NCBI GenBank assembly: GCA_016946835.1
Contig: JACVTC010000198.1
Span: 122,501-172,500 of the forward strand
Reading direction: 5' to 3'
DNA length: 50,000 nucleotides
From: Neocallimastix lanati (nom. inval.)
Taxonomy: Eukaryota > Neocallimastigomycota > Neocallimastigomycetes > Neocallimastigales > Neocallimastigaceae
Below, in pieces: positions 22,218-34,019 of this stretch (position 1 is the stretch's first letter; every line of letters begins with the position of its first letter). Position numbers and translations under genes: made by a program. Under the pieces are notes generated by a model that had not been told where the DNA came from, did not search any database, and worked only from the letters and a program-made list of their open reading frames with translations.

Positions 22218-22780
22218 GGGACTTTAGTTTTAAATGAGCTACATTTCGATAGTGGGGAACAGAGACAATTGAATGAACTACTTTTCAAAGGTTCATCTGA
22301 GTCACCTGTTCCAAAAATTGTGGGCTTGGCGGAATTCTTAACAAGGGCAATACCTATCATAAGTAGTTCGTTTGAGCTATTATTTGATAGGTATTGCAAA
22401 ATACCAAACTTATCCAAGAGCGTCGACGTCGTACTGATAAGGCATAATGATAATACAGGATCGTCATCTATTTCTACGAAGGACGAATCTTGCCCTAGTG
22501 GTTCAATAAATGATGAATCCGGGGAGAGTTTAGTGGACACCACACTTTCTATTTTAAAGATGTTACTTCTAGGTTTTATTTCTTTTTTATTTGTTAGAAA
22601 GGGAAAAATTCCCGCATAGTACAACTTGCCGAAATAAATAGTATTTTCGAGCTTTTTTATTTTTTTATTTTTTATTTTTTAAATTTATTATTTTCAATTT
22701 CAAATGTACTTTTCACCTACATGTATTTTTTAAAATAAAATTTAATAAAGTTTTGGAAGTGTATTCTCTTCCCTGTCTAT

Positions 22781-22806
<26 letters not shown>
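22030..22806 (+). mobile_element. Right half of the truncated family B LINE
   Basis: The copy interrupted by LINE A resumes here and runs to its own stop (22617-22619), 3' UTR and poly-A (22780-22806). It encodes the family B C terminus: RKIRAFNPLSSYD, LGGTLVLNELHFDSGEQRQL, VGLAEFLTRAIPI, and ends RKGKIPA. It is very similar to 27330-27997. The zinc knuckle is deleted between ISIK and SLRKIR. Confidence 0.88.
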
Positions 22807-22811
<5 letters not shown>

Positions 22812-23281
22812 AGTTTGCAATGATAATTGAACAAAAATCCTTGGATGTTTTTTTAGAATCAGAAAAGGATTATGATAATAATATTTATTATTATATATTG
22901 AGTGCTCTTCTTGGTGGGCGTTCAATATATTCAAAAATTAAAGTTAATGATGGGGAACAAAGACAATTAGTTGACAATATTTTTAAACAAAGTTCAACTT
23001 TATCAACTGTTCCGTATTTTGTGGGGATTGCGGAGTTTCTAACAAATGTATCCCAATGATGGAACCTAAGCTGTATGGTTCTGAGGGGATCAGTAAATAG
23101 TATAATAATAAAATAAAATCTAAATTACTTTTCAATTTTTAATGCAATCTTTATCTTTTTATATAAATCATAACTGTATTTTTTTAAATCAATTTTTCAA
23201 TCAAAAGAATTTTTTACACTATACTACTAACAATATTGTTTTTATTTTTTTCTCTTGTATTTCTAAAATTTTTCTATTCTA

Positions 23282-23340
<59 letters not shown>
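22807..23340 (+). mobile_element. 5'-truncated family C LINE 3' end
   Basis: Encodes a LINE C terminus (LLGGRSIYSKIKVNDGEQRQL, VGIAEFLTNV, then after a one-base shift PMMEPKLYGSEGISK and stop at 23098), closely matching the minus-strand copy at 31680-33279. The A/T-rich 3' part includes an (AT)n run at 23280-23301 and poly-T to about 23343. It follows immediately on the poly-A tail of the family B fragment, so that fragment landed in or beside it. Confidence 0.75.
23052..23300 (+). repeat. 249-bp direct repeat, left copy (right copy 28212-28462)
   Basis: From CCCAATGATGGAACCTAAGC to the (AT)n tract the sequence matches 28212-28462 almost base for base, with small indels. The two copies bracket the whole LINE B element. 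It corresponds to the end of the family C ORF plus its 3' UTR. Confidence 0.85.
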
Positions 23341-23343
<3 letters not shown>

Positions 23344-26300
23344 CTTATCTTTATATATTTTACTTTATATCTCTATATAAATTTTTACCTTAGGTTTTTA
23401 ATTTTCATATCCTTCTAAAATTTTTTACTTTAAATAAATATATTATTTTACATTATATTTTGTTGAATAAATAATTTTTCCACTAATATTGTTTTTTAAT
23501 ATATCTTAGGATATTTAATTCATGTGAAACAATTAACTTTTATATTCAGTAAACTTAAATGTTAATATTTTATATATAATTCTTTGGTATACAATCCTTA
23601 TAATCAATTCACAATAAATAGAAATTAAGTCAGTTCCGTTATCATCAAACTCTAAACATGGATGCTTCTAGCTCAGTTAATAGCACTCCCTTCCATCGTG
23701 GTTTCTACTGCTTCGGTAATCATATGAACAATTATAGTCTTATCTTTATCCATAACCTTAATTCTTGATCCCCTAATAATCTAATGGCTCAAGTTATTAG
23801 TAAGATCCCTAACTACAATGAAATTATTCCATATGTTAAAAAACTTTTTTCTCCAAGGTACGGCTCATACTTCATTATTAGGGTTTATAAACACAAAAAT
23901 GATCTCAAATTTTTCAATGTTTTAGATTTCTTAAGAGATAGAATTCCTGAAAAAGCTAAAATTACCTGGACCTTGTGTAATAAACTTAAACTAATGAACA
24001 AGTCAAGAAAATCTAATAACCTTGATGTTGAACTTAATCCTATGGTGAAAGATTTTTTCTCTAGCCATCTAAATTCAAATTCTTCTTTCTTTAATCTCTG
24101 CGTTAGTTGGAATATTAACGGTTGGAATACTGAAAAACGTGATAGTATTTTATATCTCAACTCTACTTTCAAACCTATATGTATCTGTTTACAAGAAACT
24201 GGAAAAAGTAAATATCTTCCAAAAGATGTTTCATCACCATTAATTCCATATTACAACTCAGTTTTCCTTAGAGCTAATCCTAAAATCCCTGGTATGAGAG
24301 GACTCTTTATTGGTGTTCATTCTTCGTGCTCTTTCTTCCAAGAACCGTTTTTATACAAATATATCATTTCAGTAAATATTACTTCTTTCTGGAATCAAAA
24401 ATGTACTATTGGTAATATCTACTTTCCTCAAAGCAAATGGGAGGAAGCAAGACTAGCTGCTTTTGATGAACTTTCTCAATGGTTACGTTTTCACAATAGA
24501 AAAAACGTTCCTGCTGTCCTAGTTGGTGATTTTAACATGTCATTAAAGAAGATCAAAACATACATCTCAAATAATTTTCCTAATTGGTATATTGCTCCCT
24601 TATATGGTAATAAATTTACTTATGCCAAAGGTACTAGATCATCTTGCATTGACCACGTCATCTATAATGAGGCTTTGGCAGCTCATTTTAATAAAACCTC
24701 GGTTTGCACTTCATTTTATGGTATTTCTGATCATAAACCTATTATACTTTCTTGCAACAAAGTTCTCTCCGATGGCTTTATAAGGCCTGCTAAAGTTTCT
24801 AAATGGTCTACACATATTTGTAAAACAAAAAATTCAGATATTTTATCACATAATTATTTTTCAATCTTAGCAAATGACCTCGATTCTCATTACAATTTGC
24901 TCACTGCTGATGAAATGGTAGAAAAATTTATTAATACAGCAAATAATATCGGGAAGGATATTAAGGCTTTCATTCCAACAAATTTAAAGGGCTCTGCTTT
25001 TCATTGTCCTTATTACATTAAAAAACAGTCTCATGAAAATCATATTGCATTTCGAAATATTAAGCCTTACTTTAACTGTGAAAATGTTGATAATTACCTT
25101 GAACAATTTAATAAATATGAAAAACTTTGCAAATTAATCAAAAAAAAAAAAACAAAGAGCAAATTTCGTTCTGCTAGATTTAAGGCTAATATAGTAAAAA
25201 TTGGTAATTATTTTTTGAATAAAGATTTCAAAAATGGTTGGAGATGTTTAAAAAAATGGCTAAACCATCGTATTCATCTACCTCCCCTACTTGCATAAAA
25301 TCTAAATTTGGTCAAGATATTATCTCTCCTACTAAACAATTAGATAGATGGGCTGAATATTATAAAGATATAGCTTCTGATCCCTCAGGTCACAGCCTTA
25401 ATCGTAACTTCTGGATCCATACTTTTTGGAATATTAGTCTTAGATCCTCTACCTGGAATATCAACGATCCCATTACGATTGAATGATATTAAAAAACTAT
25501 TTCATCTATGAAAAAAAACAAAGCACTCGGCCCCGATGGTATCCCGATTGAATTCTACAAAGCTCTGTTTTGCAATGAAGAATTACTAGAAACACATCCT
25601 GCTGCTGGAAAGTGTCTTAAATTGATTTTTAATAAAATATGGAATGGGTCTTTTCCTAAAAAATGGAACTCAGCTTCTATTGTATCAATCTCTAAGAAAG
25701 GTGACTTATCAGATTGTAGTAATTATCGAGGTATTTCTCTCATTAATGTTGGACTGAAAATCATTTCAAAAATTATAACAGATAGAATATCTACTTACGC
25801 ACTCTCACACAATTTCATTAGACCTGAACAATTTGGTTTTCGCAACCGTGAAGAATGCATTAGTTTATTCATTTCAGTTAGAGAAATTTGCCAAAGAAGA
25901 AAATTTCAAGGAAAATTCACATATTTAGCCTTTTTAGATCTTAAAAAAGCTTATGATTCAGTTCCTATTTTTAACATTCTTACTAAATTATATCGTTATG
26001 GAGTACGTGGTAAATGTTTTGATTTTCTATGTAATTTATATACTTCATCTAAAGCTCGTGCTCGATTTGCTTCAGTGTTATCAAATGAATTTCCTATTAA
26101 AAGAGGTGTTCGTCAAGGTTGTCCATTATCTCCGATCTTATTCAATTTATTTATCAATGATATATTAAATGACTGTGAAAAGTATGGTGTTAATATTGGA
26201 AGAAAAAAGTGTTGTGGTGGACTCTTTGCTGATGATGTTGTTCTCATTGCTCCAAGTGCAAAAAATTTAGAAAAATTACTAAAAAAGGTACATAGATGGG

Positions 26301-27997
26301 CTAATTTAAATAAAATGACTTTTGGTATTGAAAAATGTGCAACTATGGTTATAAAACCAATGAACTTCCAATCTCCTCCAAACTATAGTGACCCAACTTT
26401 CTATTTAGGAATGAATGCTATTCCTAAAGTTTCTAGTTATATTTATCTTGGTATTCCTTTTTCTGATGATCTCTTACTAGAACACATTATATCTCACATG
26501 CATTTTAAAGTTAGAAAATCCCTTCTTTCATTTACACATTTCTTCTCAAATAAACTTATCCCTATTGGATACAAGAAAAAAAGTTCTTCAATCCTTTGTT
26601 ATTAGTAAAGTAATTTATTATTCTCCTTTACTTGGTTCAAACAAATCTAGAACGGCCAGAATTCAAACATTAATTAATACTGGTCTATTCTGGTGTATCG
26701 GCTCATTCTCTAAAAATGGTAAAACAAGTTCAGAAGACAATGACTATATTAGACATAATTCTACTATGAGTACTTATGCTTTATCTCGAGATCTAAGCAT
26801 TCCTCCTATTGCTGGTGTCTGCGCAGCCTTACAGATTAAATCATTTGCAAAATGGAGTAAATCAAACTGTATTATAAAGGATCTTATTAAATCTATTCCC
26901 AAAATGCCTTATTATTCCTGGACTAAAGAATCTAGAACACTGTATAAAAAAATCAAAAAATATAAATGTGAAAAATATGACGATATTTTAGAACGTTACT
27001 GGAAATCAGTTTCCAAATTTCAAGGTATTAAAGGTCAAAATTACGATTGTAATAAGTTCTCAAACAATAAAGCTATAATTATGCTTAGCTTAAAATATCC
27101 CCAATTCAACTTAGGGTTTTCGTGGATTATACGTTTAAGCTGTGGTTATAAATACAATACTACTATTGCTATTAGAATGGGTAGAGTTTCAGAAGATTAT
27201 CCCAAGTCTTGCCCCTGTTATGGCGAAGATAAACAATCTTTTGAACATTAGATTTTTAAATGCGATGCTCTTGCATCTTTTAGATGGAATTCTTTAAATT
27301 TCATCGATGATCTCTATGTTTTATTCCTTAGGAAGATTAGAGCGTTTAATCCTCTTTCTTCCTATGACTCTATTTCTGATTTTGAAGATTATATCAATCA
27401 TTATATATACTTATTCCTTCTTGGTGGGACTTTAGTTTTAAATGAACTACATTTCGATAGTGGGGAACAGAGACAATTAAATGAACTACTTTTCAAAGGT
27501 TCATCTGAGTCACCTGTTCCAAAAATTGTGGGCTTGGCGGAATTCTTAACAAGGGCAATACCTATCATAAGTAGTTCGTTTGAGCTATTATTTGATAGGT
27601 ATTGCAAAATATCAAACTTAACCAAGAGCGTCGACGTCGTACTGATAAGGCATAATGATAATACAGGATTATCATCTATTACTACGAAGGGTGATTCTCG
27701 CCCTAGTAGCTCAATAAATGATGAATCCGGGGAGAGTTTAGTGGACACCACACTATCTATTTTAAAGATGTTACTTCTAAATTTTATTTCTTTTTTATTT
27801 GATAGGAAGGGAAAAATTCCCGCATAGTACAACTTGCCAAAATACATAGTATTTTCGAGCTTTTTTATTTTTTTATTTTTTAATTTTTTTATTTTTAATT
27901 TTCAAATGTACTTTTCACCTACATGTATTTTTTAAAATAAAATTTAATAAAGTTTTGGAAGTGTATTCTCTTCCCTGTCTATAAAAAAAAAAAAAAA
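23341..27997 (+). mobile_element. Near-complete but disabled LINE, family B
   Basis: About 4.6 kb: A/T-rich leader, broken ORF 23658-27827, 3' UTR and poly-A at 27983-27997. The 3' UTR, including TACTTTTCACCTACATGTAT and TGTATTCTCTTCCCTGTCT before the tail, is shared with 22620-22780. The 5' border is not certain. The element is flanked by the 249-bp direct repeat, although a 0.2-kb LINE patchwork lies between its tail and the right repeat. Confidence 0.82.
23658..27827 (+). pseudogene. LINE B endonuclease/reverse transcriptase ORF with stops and frameshifts
   Basis: Homologous throughout to the LINE A protein. The best start is ATG 23658: its N-terminal segment (FHRGFYCFGNH, LIFIHNLN) aligns with LINE A, and a TGA at 23766 replaces the Trp of the SW motif; the next ATG is 23784. 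Endonuclease motifs are present (SWNINGW, QETG, VGDFN, SDHKP), as are RT motifs (LGPDGIPIEFY, FLDLKKAYD, GVRQGCPLSP, FADD). Breaks: frameshift near 25250 in an A-run, stops at 25484 and 25490, frameshift near 26575 in an A-run, and TAG at 27249 within the knuckle, where one Cys has also become Tyr. Beyond that the frame stays open to 27825. No poly-Ser linker. Inactive unless the A-run shifts are sequencing errors, which would still leave four stops. Confidence 0.88.
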
Positions 27998-28002
27998 ATT
28001 TC

Positions 28003-28211
28003 CATTAAAAGAAAAATCGTCTCAGAAGATTGCCCTAAATGTTGCCCTTGTTGTGGTGTTAGTGTACCTAGCTTTTCTCACTGGATCTTTGCCTGTAAAG
28101 AATTGGAAAATTACAGAAATAAATCTTTACCTTTTCTAGATGATCTTTTTTTATGTTATACCTATTTAGGTATACCATTTGATAAAAGCTTATCGTTGAA
28201 CCCTATTATTA
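28003..28211 (+). mobile_element. Chimeric patchwork of two LINE fragments
   Basis: 28003-28160 encodes a LINE zinc-knuckle region (CPCCGVSVPSFSHWIFAC with the C-x2-C-x8-H-x4-C spacing, then FLDDLFLC). It is fused directly to a family A RT segment (YTYLGIPFDKSLSLNPII), which in LINE A lies upstream of the knuckle. The order is therefore inverted relative to any parent ORF. It then joins the 28212 repeat. Confidence 0.75.
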
Positions 28212-28462
28212 CCCAATGATGGAACCTAAGCTGTATGGTTTCTGAGGGGATCAGTAAATAGTATAATAATAAAATAAAATCTAAATTACTTTTCAATTTT
28301 TAATGCAATCTTTATCTTTTTATATAAATCATAACTGTAGTTTTTTTAAATTAATTTTTCAATCAAAAGAACTTTTTACACTATATTACTAACAATATTG
28401 TTTTTATTTTTTCTCTTATATTTCTAAAATTTTTCTATACTATATATATATATATATATATT
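28212..28462 (+). repeat. 249-bp direct repeat, right copy
   Basis: Matches 23052-23300 with small differences (an extra T in the TGGTTTCTGAGG segment, shorter poly-T after the AT run). Followed at about 28483 by a family A-like relic. Confidence 0.85.
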
Positions 28463-28482
28463 TTTTTTATCTTTATATATAT

Positions 28483-29737
28483 CTAACAAAGATAGAACGA
28501 GAAGTACACAGACACTAGTTAATTCAGGACTGGATTGAAGGATTTTCTAAAGGGAATAGCTTTATTGTGTTTCTAAAGAACTTAGCATTCCTCCTCTTTC
28601 GGCAAAATATGCGATTGCTCAGGTAAGGTGTTTTAAGAAATGGAAAAACAAGAAATGTATTATCTCTGATTTACTTAGAGATATATCTCGTTGTAGACCT
28701 CATGCATGGGATAAAGAAAGTAAAATTTTAGCTGACAAATTAGATAAATTTCCATCAAAAAAAAAAAAAGCTATTTTAAACTTTTACTGGGATAGAGATA
28801 TGTCAGGAAAATCGATCAAAGCTATGGCTTATGAAAAAAAAAAAAATAAATTTGAGAAAACTAGAGAGTATCTTAAGCTAAATTATAAATATCCTAAATT
28901 TAGCATTAGCGTCCGAAGGATACTTCGTGTCAGATGTGGATATAAATTCGATGCTTGTGTTGCCAAATCCTCAAAAATGATTGAAGAAGACTGTCCTGAA
29001 AAGGTGTCCTTCTTGTTATAGAAAAAATAGTAATCCTTGATTAGAATATTGGTTTTCTAAATGCAATCTTTTCCGTGAATTTCGAATGAAATATTTTAAG
29101 GATATTGAAATTTTTTATGAAATATTTTATATTATTTCTAAATATTGTCCAATATCTATTAGTAATGTAGACACAGTTATTACAGATATGAATAATATAG
29201 AACAAAGTTCTGATTCTGATAGTAGTAACGAAGTGTATAATATTAATAATATTAACATTAGAAATAATATTGTTAATAATAGTAGAAATAGTGATAGTGA
29301 AAATAGAAATATTAATATTAGTGATAGTGAAAATTATAATATTGTTACTTCTAATTTAGTGAATAGTTCAATTGGTGAAAATCGTAGTAATTTAAGTAAT
29401 TTTCTGAATAATGAGTGTGTAAATATATATGTGACGTGGTACCGATTATATTATATAACTTCCTTCTTGGTGGAAGAGATGCAGACATTATAGATTTTTT
29501 ATTATAAAAAGGAATTGGATATTTTGTTTAAGAACCAAATCATTTCTGGTGATTATTCAAAAAACGCCATTCTTGGTGCGATCTGCAGCTCTTAACAGAA
29601 ATTATGCCTTATGCTATTACTCGACAAGGGTTACTATTCCTACATAGTATAAGCGCAAACTAACCAGGAGCGTCAACGCTGAAAATGCAGTAAGACAGGC
29701 TAGCAGGGACAATACCTCTGAAGGAGAAGACCAATAA
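28483..29737 (+). pseudogene. Family A-like LINE relic, C-terminal part
   Basis: Reads as the LINE A C-terminal third with frameshifts and stops: LSIPPLSAKYAIAQVRCFKKW, CIISDLLRDI, NFYWDRDM, RVRCGYKFDACVAKSSKM, a damaged knuckle near 29005-29070, an Asn/Ser-rich tract (29086-29400), then the terminal SVNAE, AVRQASR-like segment ending in TAA at 29735-29737. It lacks the endonuclease and most of the RT. Divergence from LINE A is much larger than between the two B copies, so it is an older or separate lineage. Confidence 0.85.
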
Positions 29738-29965
29738 TTTCTTTGAGATAATCAATTCAAACCCTAATCCAGAATAAGAAATCCTTTTAAAACAGAGATC
29801 TTATAATTTGGAAGTAAGGTTCGATGCATAAGAACTATTTTCTGAATTTATTTATATTTATTTATACATTTTATTTATGAATATTACTTTTTATTTCACA
29901 TTACTATTCTAAATATTATTACGTTCAAACTGGACAAATAGTATTTAATTTATTTATTAATTATG

Positions 29966-29996
<31 letters not shown>

Positions 29997-30404
29997 ATTC
30001 ATATAATTAATAAATGAAAAAATGAATAAAATTAAAGTTAGAAGTGATTGCGGCTATATAAAAAAGATTATAAATTTATTTATTCACTACTACAACTAAA
30101 ATTAACTATTAATAATTGTGTTAAAGTTCAACATAATATTTAAACTTTTGTACATTAAAGTATTATAAATATTTATAATATTTGATTATGTAATAATTTG
30201 TTTGCAGAATATAAAAAGAAAATTTTTTTTATGAAATTAATATTTTGAGTTTTTTTAAATATTTTATTAAATCATATAAATTAATAAATAATAAATAAAA
30301 TTTAATTGAATAATAATACATTTTAAGTTTACACGTTATATTTTATATTGACACCTTTAACAAATTTCATTTTATTCTTATTGCACTACAATAACTTCCT
30401 TTAA
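29738..30404. other. Relic 3' flank and AT-rich DNA
   Basis: Probably begins with the 3' UTR of the preceding relic; poly-T at 29967-29992. No further coding sequence or RNA gene is visible. Confidence 0.5.
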
Positions 30405-30649
<245 letters not shown>

Positions 30650-31039
30650 TTTATTTAAATTAATTTTAAACATTTTATTTATATTATTTATTTATTTATT
30701 AATTTATTATTATTATTGTTATTATTATTTATGGTTTATTTATTTATTTTTTTTTTATTATTTTTATTATTATTATTATTATTTTTTTTTTTTATTTTAT
30801 TTTTTTTTTTATTTATATTTTTTTTATTTTTATTTTTTTTATTTTTATTTTTATTTTTTTTGATGGTTTACTTTTTATTATATATATATATATGTTTTTT
30901 TTTTCTTCTTAATCTAACTAAAAAAAAAAAGTACTACATATGATTCTAACTACCATAATTTATGTTTATTTTATATCTATCAAAAATTTAACCATCTTCA
31001 TTAAATTTAATAAATTTATTATATAGATTATTTAATTTT

Positions 31040-31070
<31 letters not shown>

Positions 31071-31263
31071 TAGCAATTGTTTTATATCTTTTTTTTTTTT
31101 TTTTATTCTTTTATTTTATTTTATTTTATTTACATATTATACTTTTAAAAATTTTTATTTTTGTTTTTATAGTCAAAGAATAAAACTTTATATAATAGTA
31201 TTTATTAAAAAAAAAAAAAAAATGTATGAAAATATAATATATGAAATATTTTACATTATCAAA
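30650..31263. other. T-rich low-complexity DNA
   Basis: Poly-T and TTTTA runs (30690-30910), poly-A at 31039-31062, and poly-T at 31090-31103. Nothing coding is supportable. Confidence 0.6.
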
Positions 31264-31668
31264 AAACTACGTTATGTGTTTCGAGGACGAAATAGCCTCT
31301 AATTCGTTCCGTTAATCAATGATAACTCCATATGGATTAACATTATCATTCGAATTTATATCATAATTTTTTTTCCTTATCGTTTCAACGTCAACCTTCT
31401 TGATAATGGTAGGTCTAATAGTATATAAATTATAGTATTGTATAAAAATCACTAATCACTATTAGGTATATTATTAGTAAGGAATTCCACAAGCCCTTCA
31501 AAATATGAAATAGAGAAAAAGACTCTCTCGAAGGTGATTGAAATATTTTATTAATAAAACACCTTCATTTCCTTGAGCCGATCATTCAAGATTTCACATA
31601 CTGTATTTTCCACCAAGAAGGAAACAAAGTACGTAAAAATTAATATTATCATCAACATATTTCTCTTT
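31264..31668 (-). pseudogene. LINE relic G, C-terminal end (interrupted by LINE C)
   Basis: Read on the minus strand, 31668-31264 encodes a worn LINE C terminus: DDKEKYVDDN, a CFLLGG-like segment, SISYFEGLVEFLTNNIP, and a tail aligning with the family C ending (GVIID, ELEAISSS against GVIIDEWDKLETIAS). Its upstream part appears to continue at 33280-33360 (LQWYFTYQCDD), separated by the inserted LINE C copy. Several stops and shifts. Confidence 0.65.
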
Positions 31669-31679
31669 GTCATCACATT
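31669..31679. repeat. 11-bp target-site duplication of LINE C, one copy
   Basis: GTCATCACATT here is repeated at 33280-33290. The two flank the minus-strand LINE C copy, next to its poly-A tail (poly-T on this strand, about 31678-31699). Confidence 0.65.
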
Positions 31680-33279
31680 TTTTTTTTTTTTTTTTTTTTA
31701 GACTTAGAGAATAACTTTATTTAATTTATAATAATAATAAAATTACATGATTTTTTGGAAAAAAAAATAAAATACATGAAATGAAATATTATATATTATA
31801 TAATTATAATAAAAGTGCGTTAGAAGCAATAGTTTCTAACTTATCCCATTCATCGATGATAACACCGCGTCCATTATTCTGAGTAATAATTTGAGAATTA
31901 GTGTTATCAAACGAATCTGTATTAAATCTTTCACCCGAAGGTGAAAATCTATGTCTTATCATTGAGACGTCGATGCTCATAGCAACGGTAAATTCAACGG
32001 AATACCATTTCATCATCAATATAAAAGATCGATAAATTAATGGTATTACGTTTGTTAGAAACTCCGGCAATCCCCACAAAATACGGAACAGTCGACGAAG
32101 TTGAACTTTGTTTAAAAATATTGTCAACTAATTGTCTTTGTTCCACATCATTAACTTTAATTTTTTTTTTTTTTTTCATATATTGAATGCCCAAGATAAA
32201 TATAGTTGTCAGGTTTAGGTAATTTGTTACTACCAATAAAGAAAGATGGATCTTCGTAATTTATCCGTTTAACAAGGTTAATCGGTTTTACAACAAGTGT
32301 AGCATACTTATTAATTCCAAAAGTCATTTCATTTTTAATAGCCCATTCATGAACCTTATTCAAAATTTTATTAAGAGCTTGTTTAGGTGGAGCAACTAAA
32401 ACAATATCATCGGGCAAAAAGTTCACCACAACAATATTGAGATTCTAAATATACACCATACTTATCACAATTATCCAGTATATCATTAATGAACAAGTTG
32501 AATAAAATAGGAGATAGAGGGCATCCTTGTCTAACACCACGATTAATAGAAAATTCTTTTGAGAGATTACAATTAAAAAAAAACAAGAGCTTTTAGAGGA
32601 TAGATAAAGGTTCAGGGAAATCATCATTCCAGATTTTGTTAAATAATGAAAATAAACATTTAGCACAATAAGAGTAATGAACATCTGAAGAATTGTCTTG
32701 ATTATCGTATAAATCAGATTTACTAAAGAAGGCTTTAAAAAATTCAATCGGAATATCATCGGGGCCAGGAGCTTTATTATTTTTCATATCAAGCAAAGTG
32801 TTTTGAATTTCTTCCATAGTGTTAGAATCATTAATATCCCAAGTAGGATTATTATTAGGATTAATTCCAAATAAATTAAACCAGTATTCATTATCCAGAC
32901 TGTGTTGAGTAACACCAGAAGCTAGTTCACTATAATGTTCAGCAAATCGATTCAACTGATCTGAATGAGAAAATAAATAGTTACCCTGTTTTTCCCTTAG
33001 AACGCTTGACGAAATAGAATTAGAGTACATAGGGTGAGATAGCTTCTTTAATTTTAATCAAGCACTCCTAGCATTTTTGTTATGAAAATCATTACATACG
33101 GACTCTATTGATTGATGAAATTGTTTTGATTTAATAGAAAACATAATTGACCTGACTTTACCACATAAATTTTTATATTCACGAAGCAAATTTAAAGAAA
33201 TTATCAAGACTTTCAAGTTTAGGACCTAAAGAAAATTTTTTTGATTTTGTAAAATACAATATGCTTTTCATGAGAATTC
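31680..33279 (-). pseudogene. 5'-truncated family C LINE, minus strand
   Basis: From high to low coordinates: a connector (SIESVCNDFHNKNARSAW), the RT entry segment (NKAPGPDDIPIEFFKAFF, FNKIWNDDFPEP), GVRQGCPLSP- and DDIVL-like remnants with shifts (32540-32400), the GINKYATLVVKP and YIYLG region, then, after deletion of the knuckle, the C terminus (KVNDVEQRQLVDNIFKQSS, FLTNVIPLIYRS, GVIIDEWDKLETIASNALLL, stop 31804). Poly-A tail is seen as poly-T at 31678-31699. Flanked by an 11-bp repeat, so it inserted into relic G as a 5'-truncated copy. Confidence 0.85.
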
Positions 33280-33290
33280 GTCATCACATT
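33280..33290. repeat. 11-bp target-site duplication of LINE C, second copy
   Basis: GTCATCACATT, identical to 31669-31679, marks the 5' border of the minus-strand LINE C insertion. Confidence 0.65.
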
Positions 33291-33455
33291 GATAAGTGAA
33301 ATACCACTGTAACTTATTATAATATGAATTTTCTATAATGATAGTAAACTACGAAAATGAATAGTAAAAAATAAAGGTATGAGAATAAAGAATGAAAAGT
33401 TATACTATTGAACAATAGTTAAAAATATTACATAGAACTACCTTTTTTTTTTTTA

Positions 33456-33520
33456 ATAACTCAAACTTCACTTGCTTTATTTATTAAATAGTTATAAAAT
33501 ATTTATCTTTTTATTTAGAC

Positions 33521-33551
<31 letters not shown>

Positions 33552-33628
33552 TTTAGTAACTCAAACATCACTTGCTTTATTTATTAAATAGTTATAAACT
33601 ATTTATCTGCTTATTTAAACTTTTAATA
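33456..33628. repeat. Tandem duplication, 101-bp offset
   Basis: TAACTCAAAC(T/A)TCACTTGC and the following 60 bases occur at 33456 and again at 33557, separated by an (AT)n run at 33528-33550. Confidence 0.85.
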
Positions 33629-34019
33629 ATAACTATTTATAGATATAAACAGCTTTAAAACAATAGAAGAATATTACTACATGTAAAAATAAAAAATAAA
33701 AAAAAAATAAATGAATAAAAAAAAAAGAAAATTAAATATATTAAATTGAAAATTAAAAAATAATATAATTAACGTAATTTTAAACTTATTCATTATACAA
33801 TTGAATTAGTTAACAATTTATTTTGATAGGATAATATTTTTACTAAATTGATAAATCTATTTTTTGTATTATAATAATACTTCCTTTATAAAAAAAAAAT
33901 TAGTAAAAAATGAACAATCATTTTTTGAATGTTTACTTTTTTTCCAATTTTTTTTTTATTTTTTAAGAATAAAATTCTATTTTATTATTTATTGAATTAT
34001 ATAAGTATAAATGCTATAT
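33629..34019. other. AT-rich spacer, nothing seen
   Basis: Poly-A rich, no ORF or repeat supportable; separates relic G from the ankyrin pseudogene. Confidence 0.55.
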
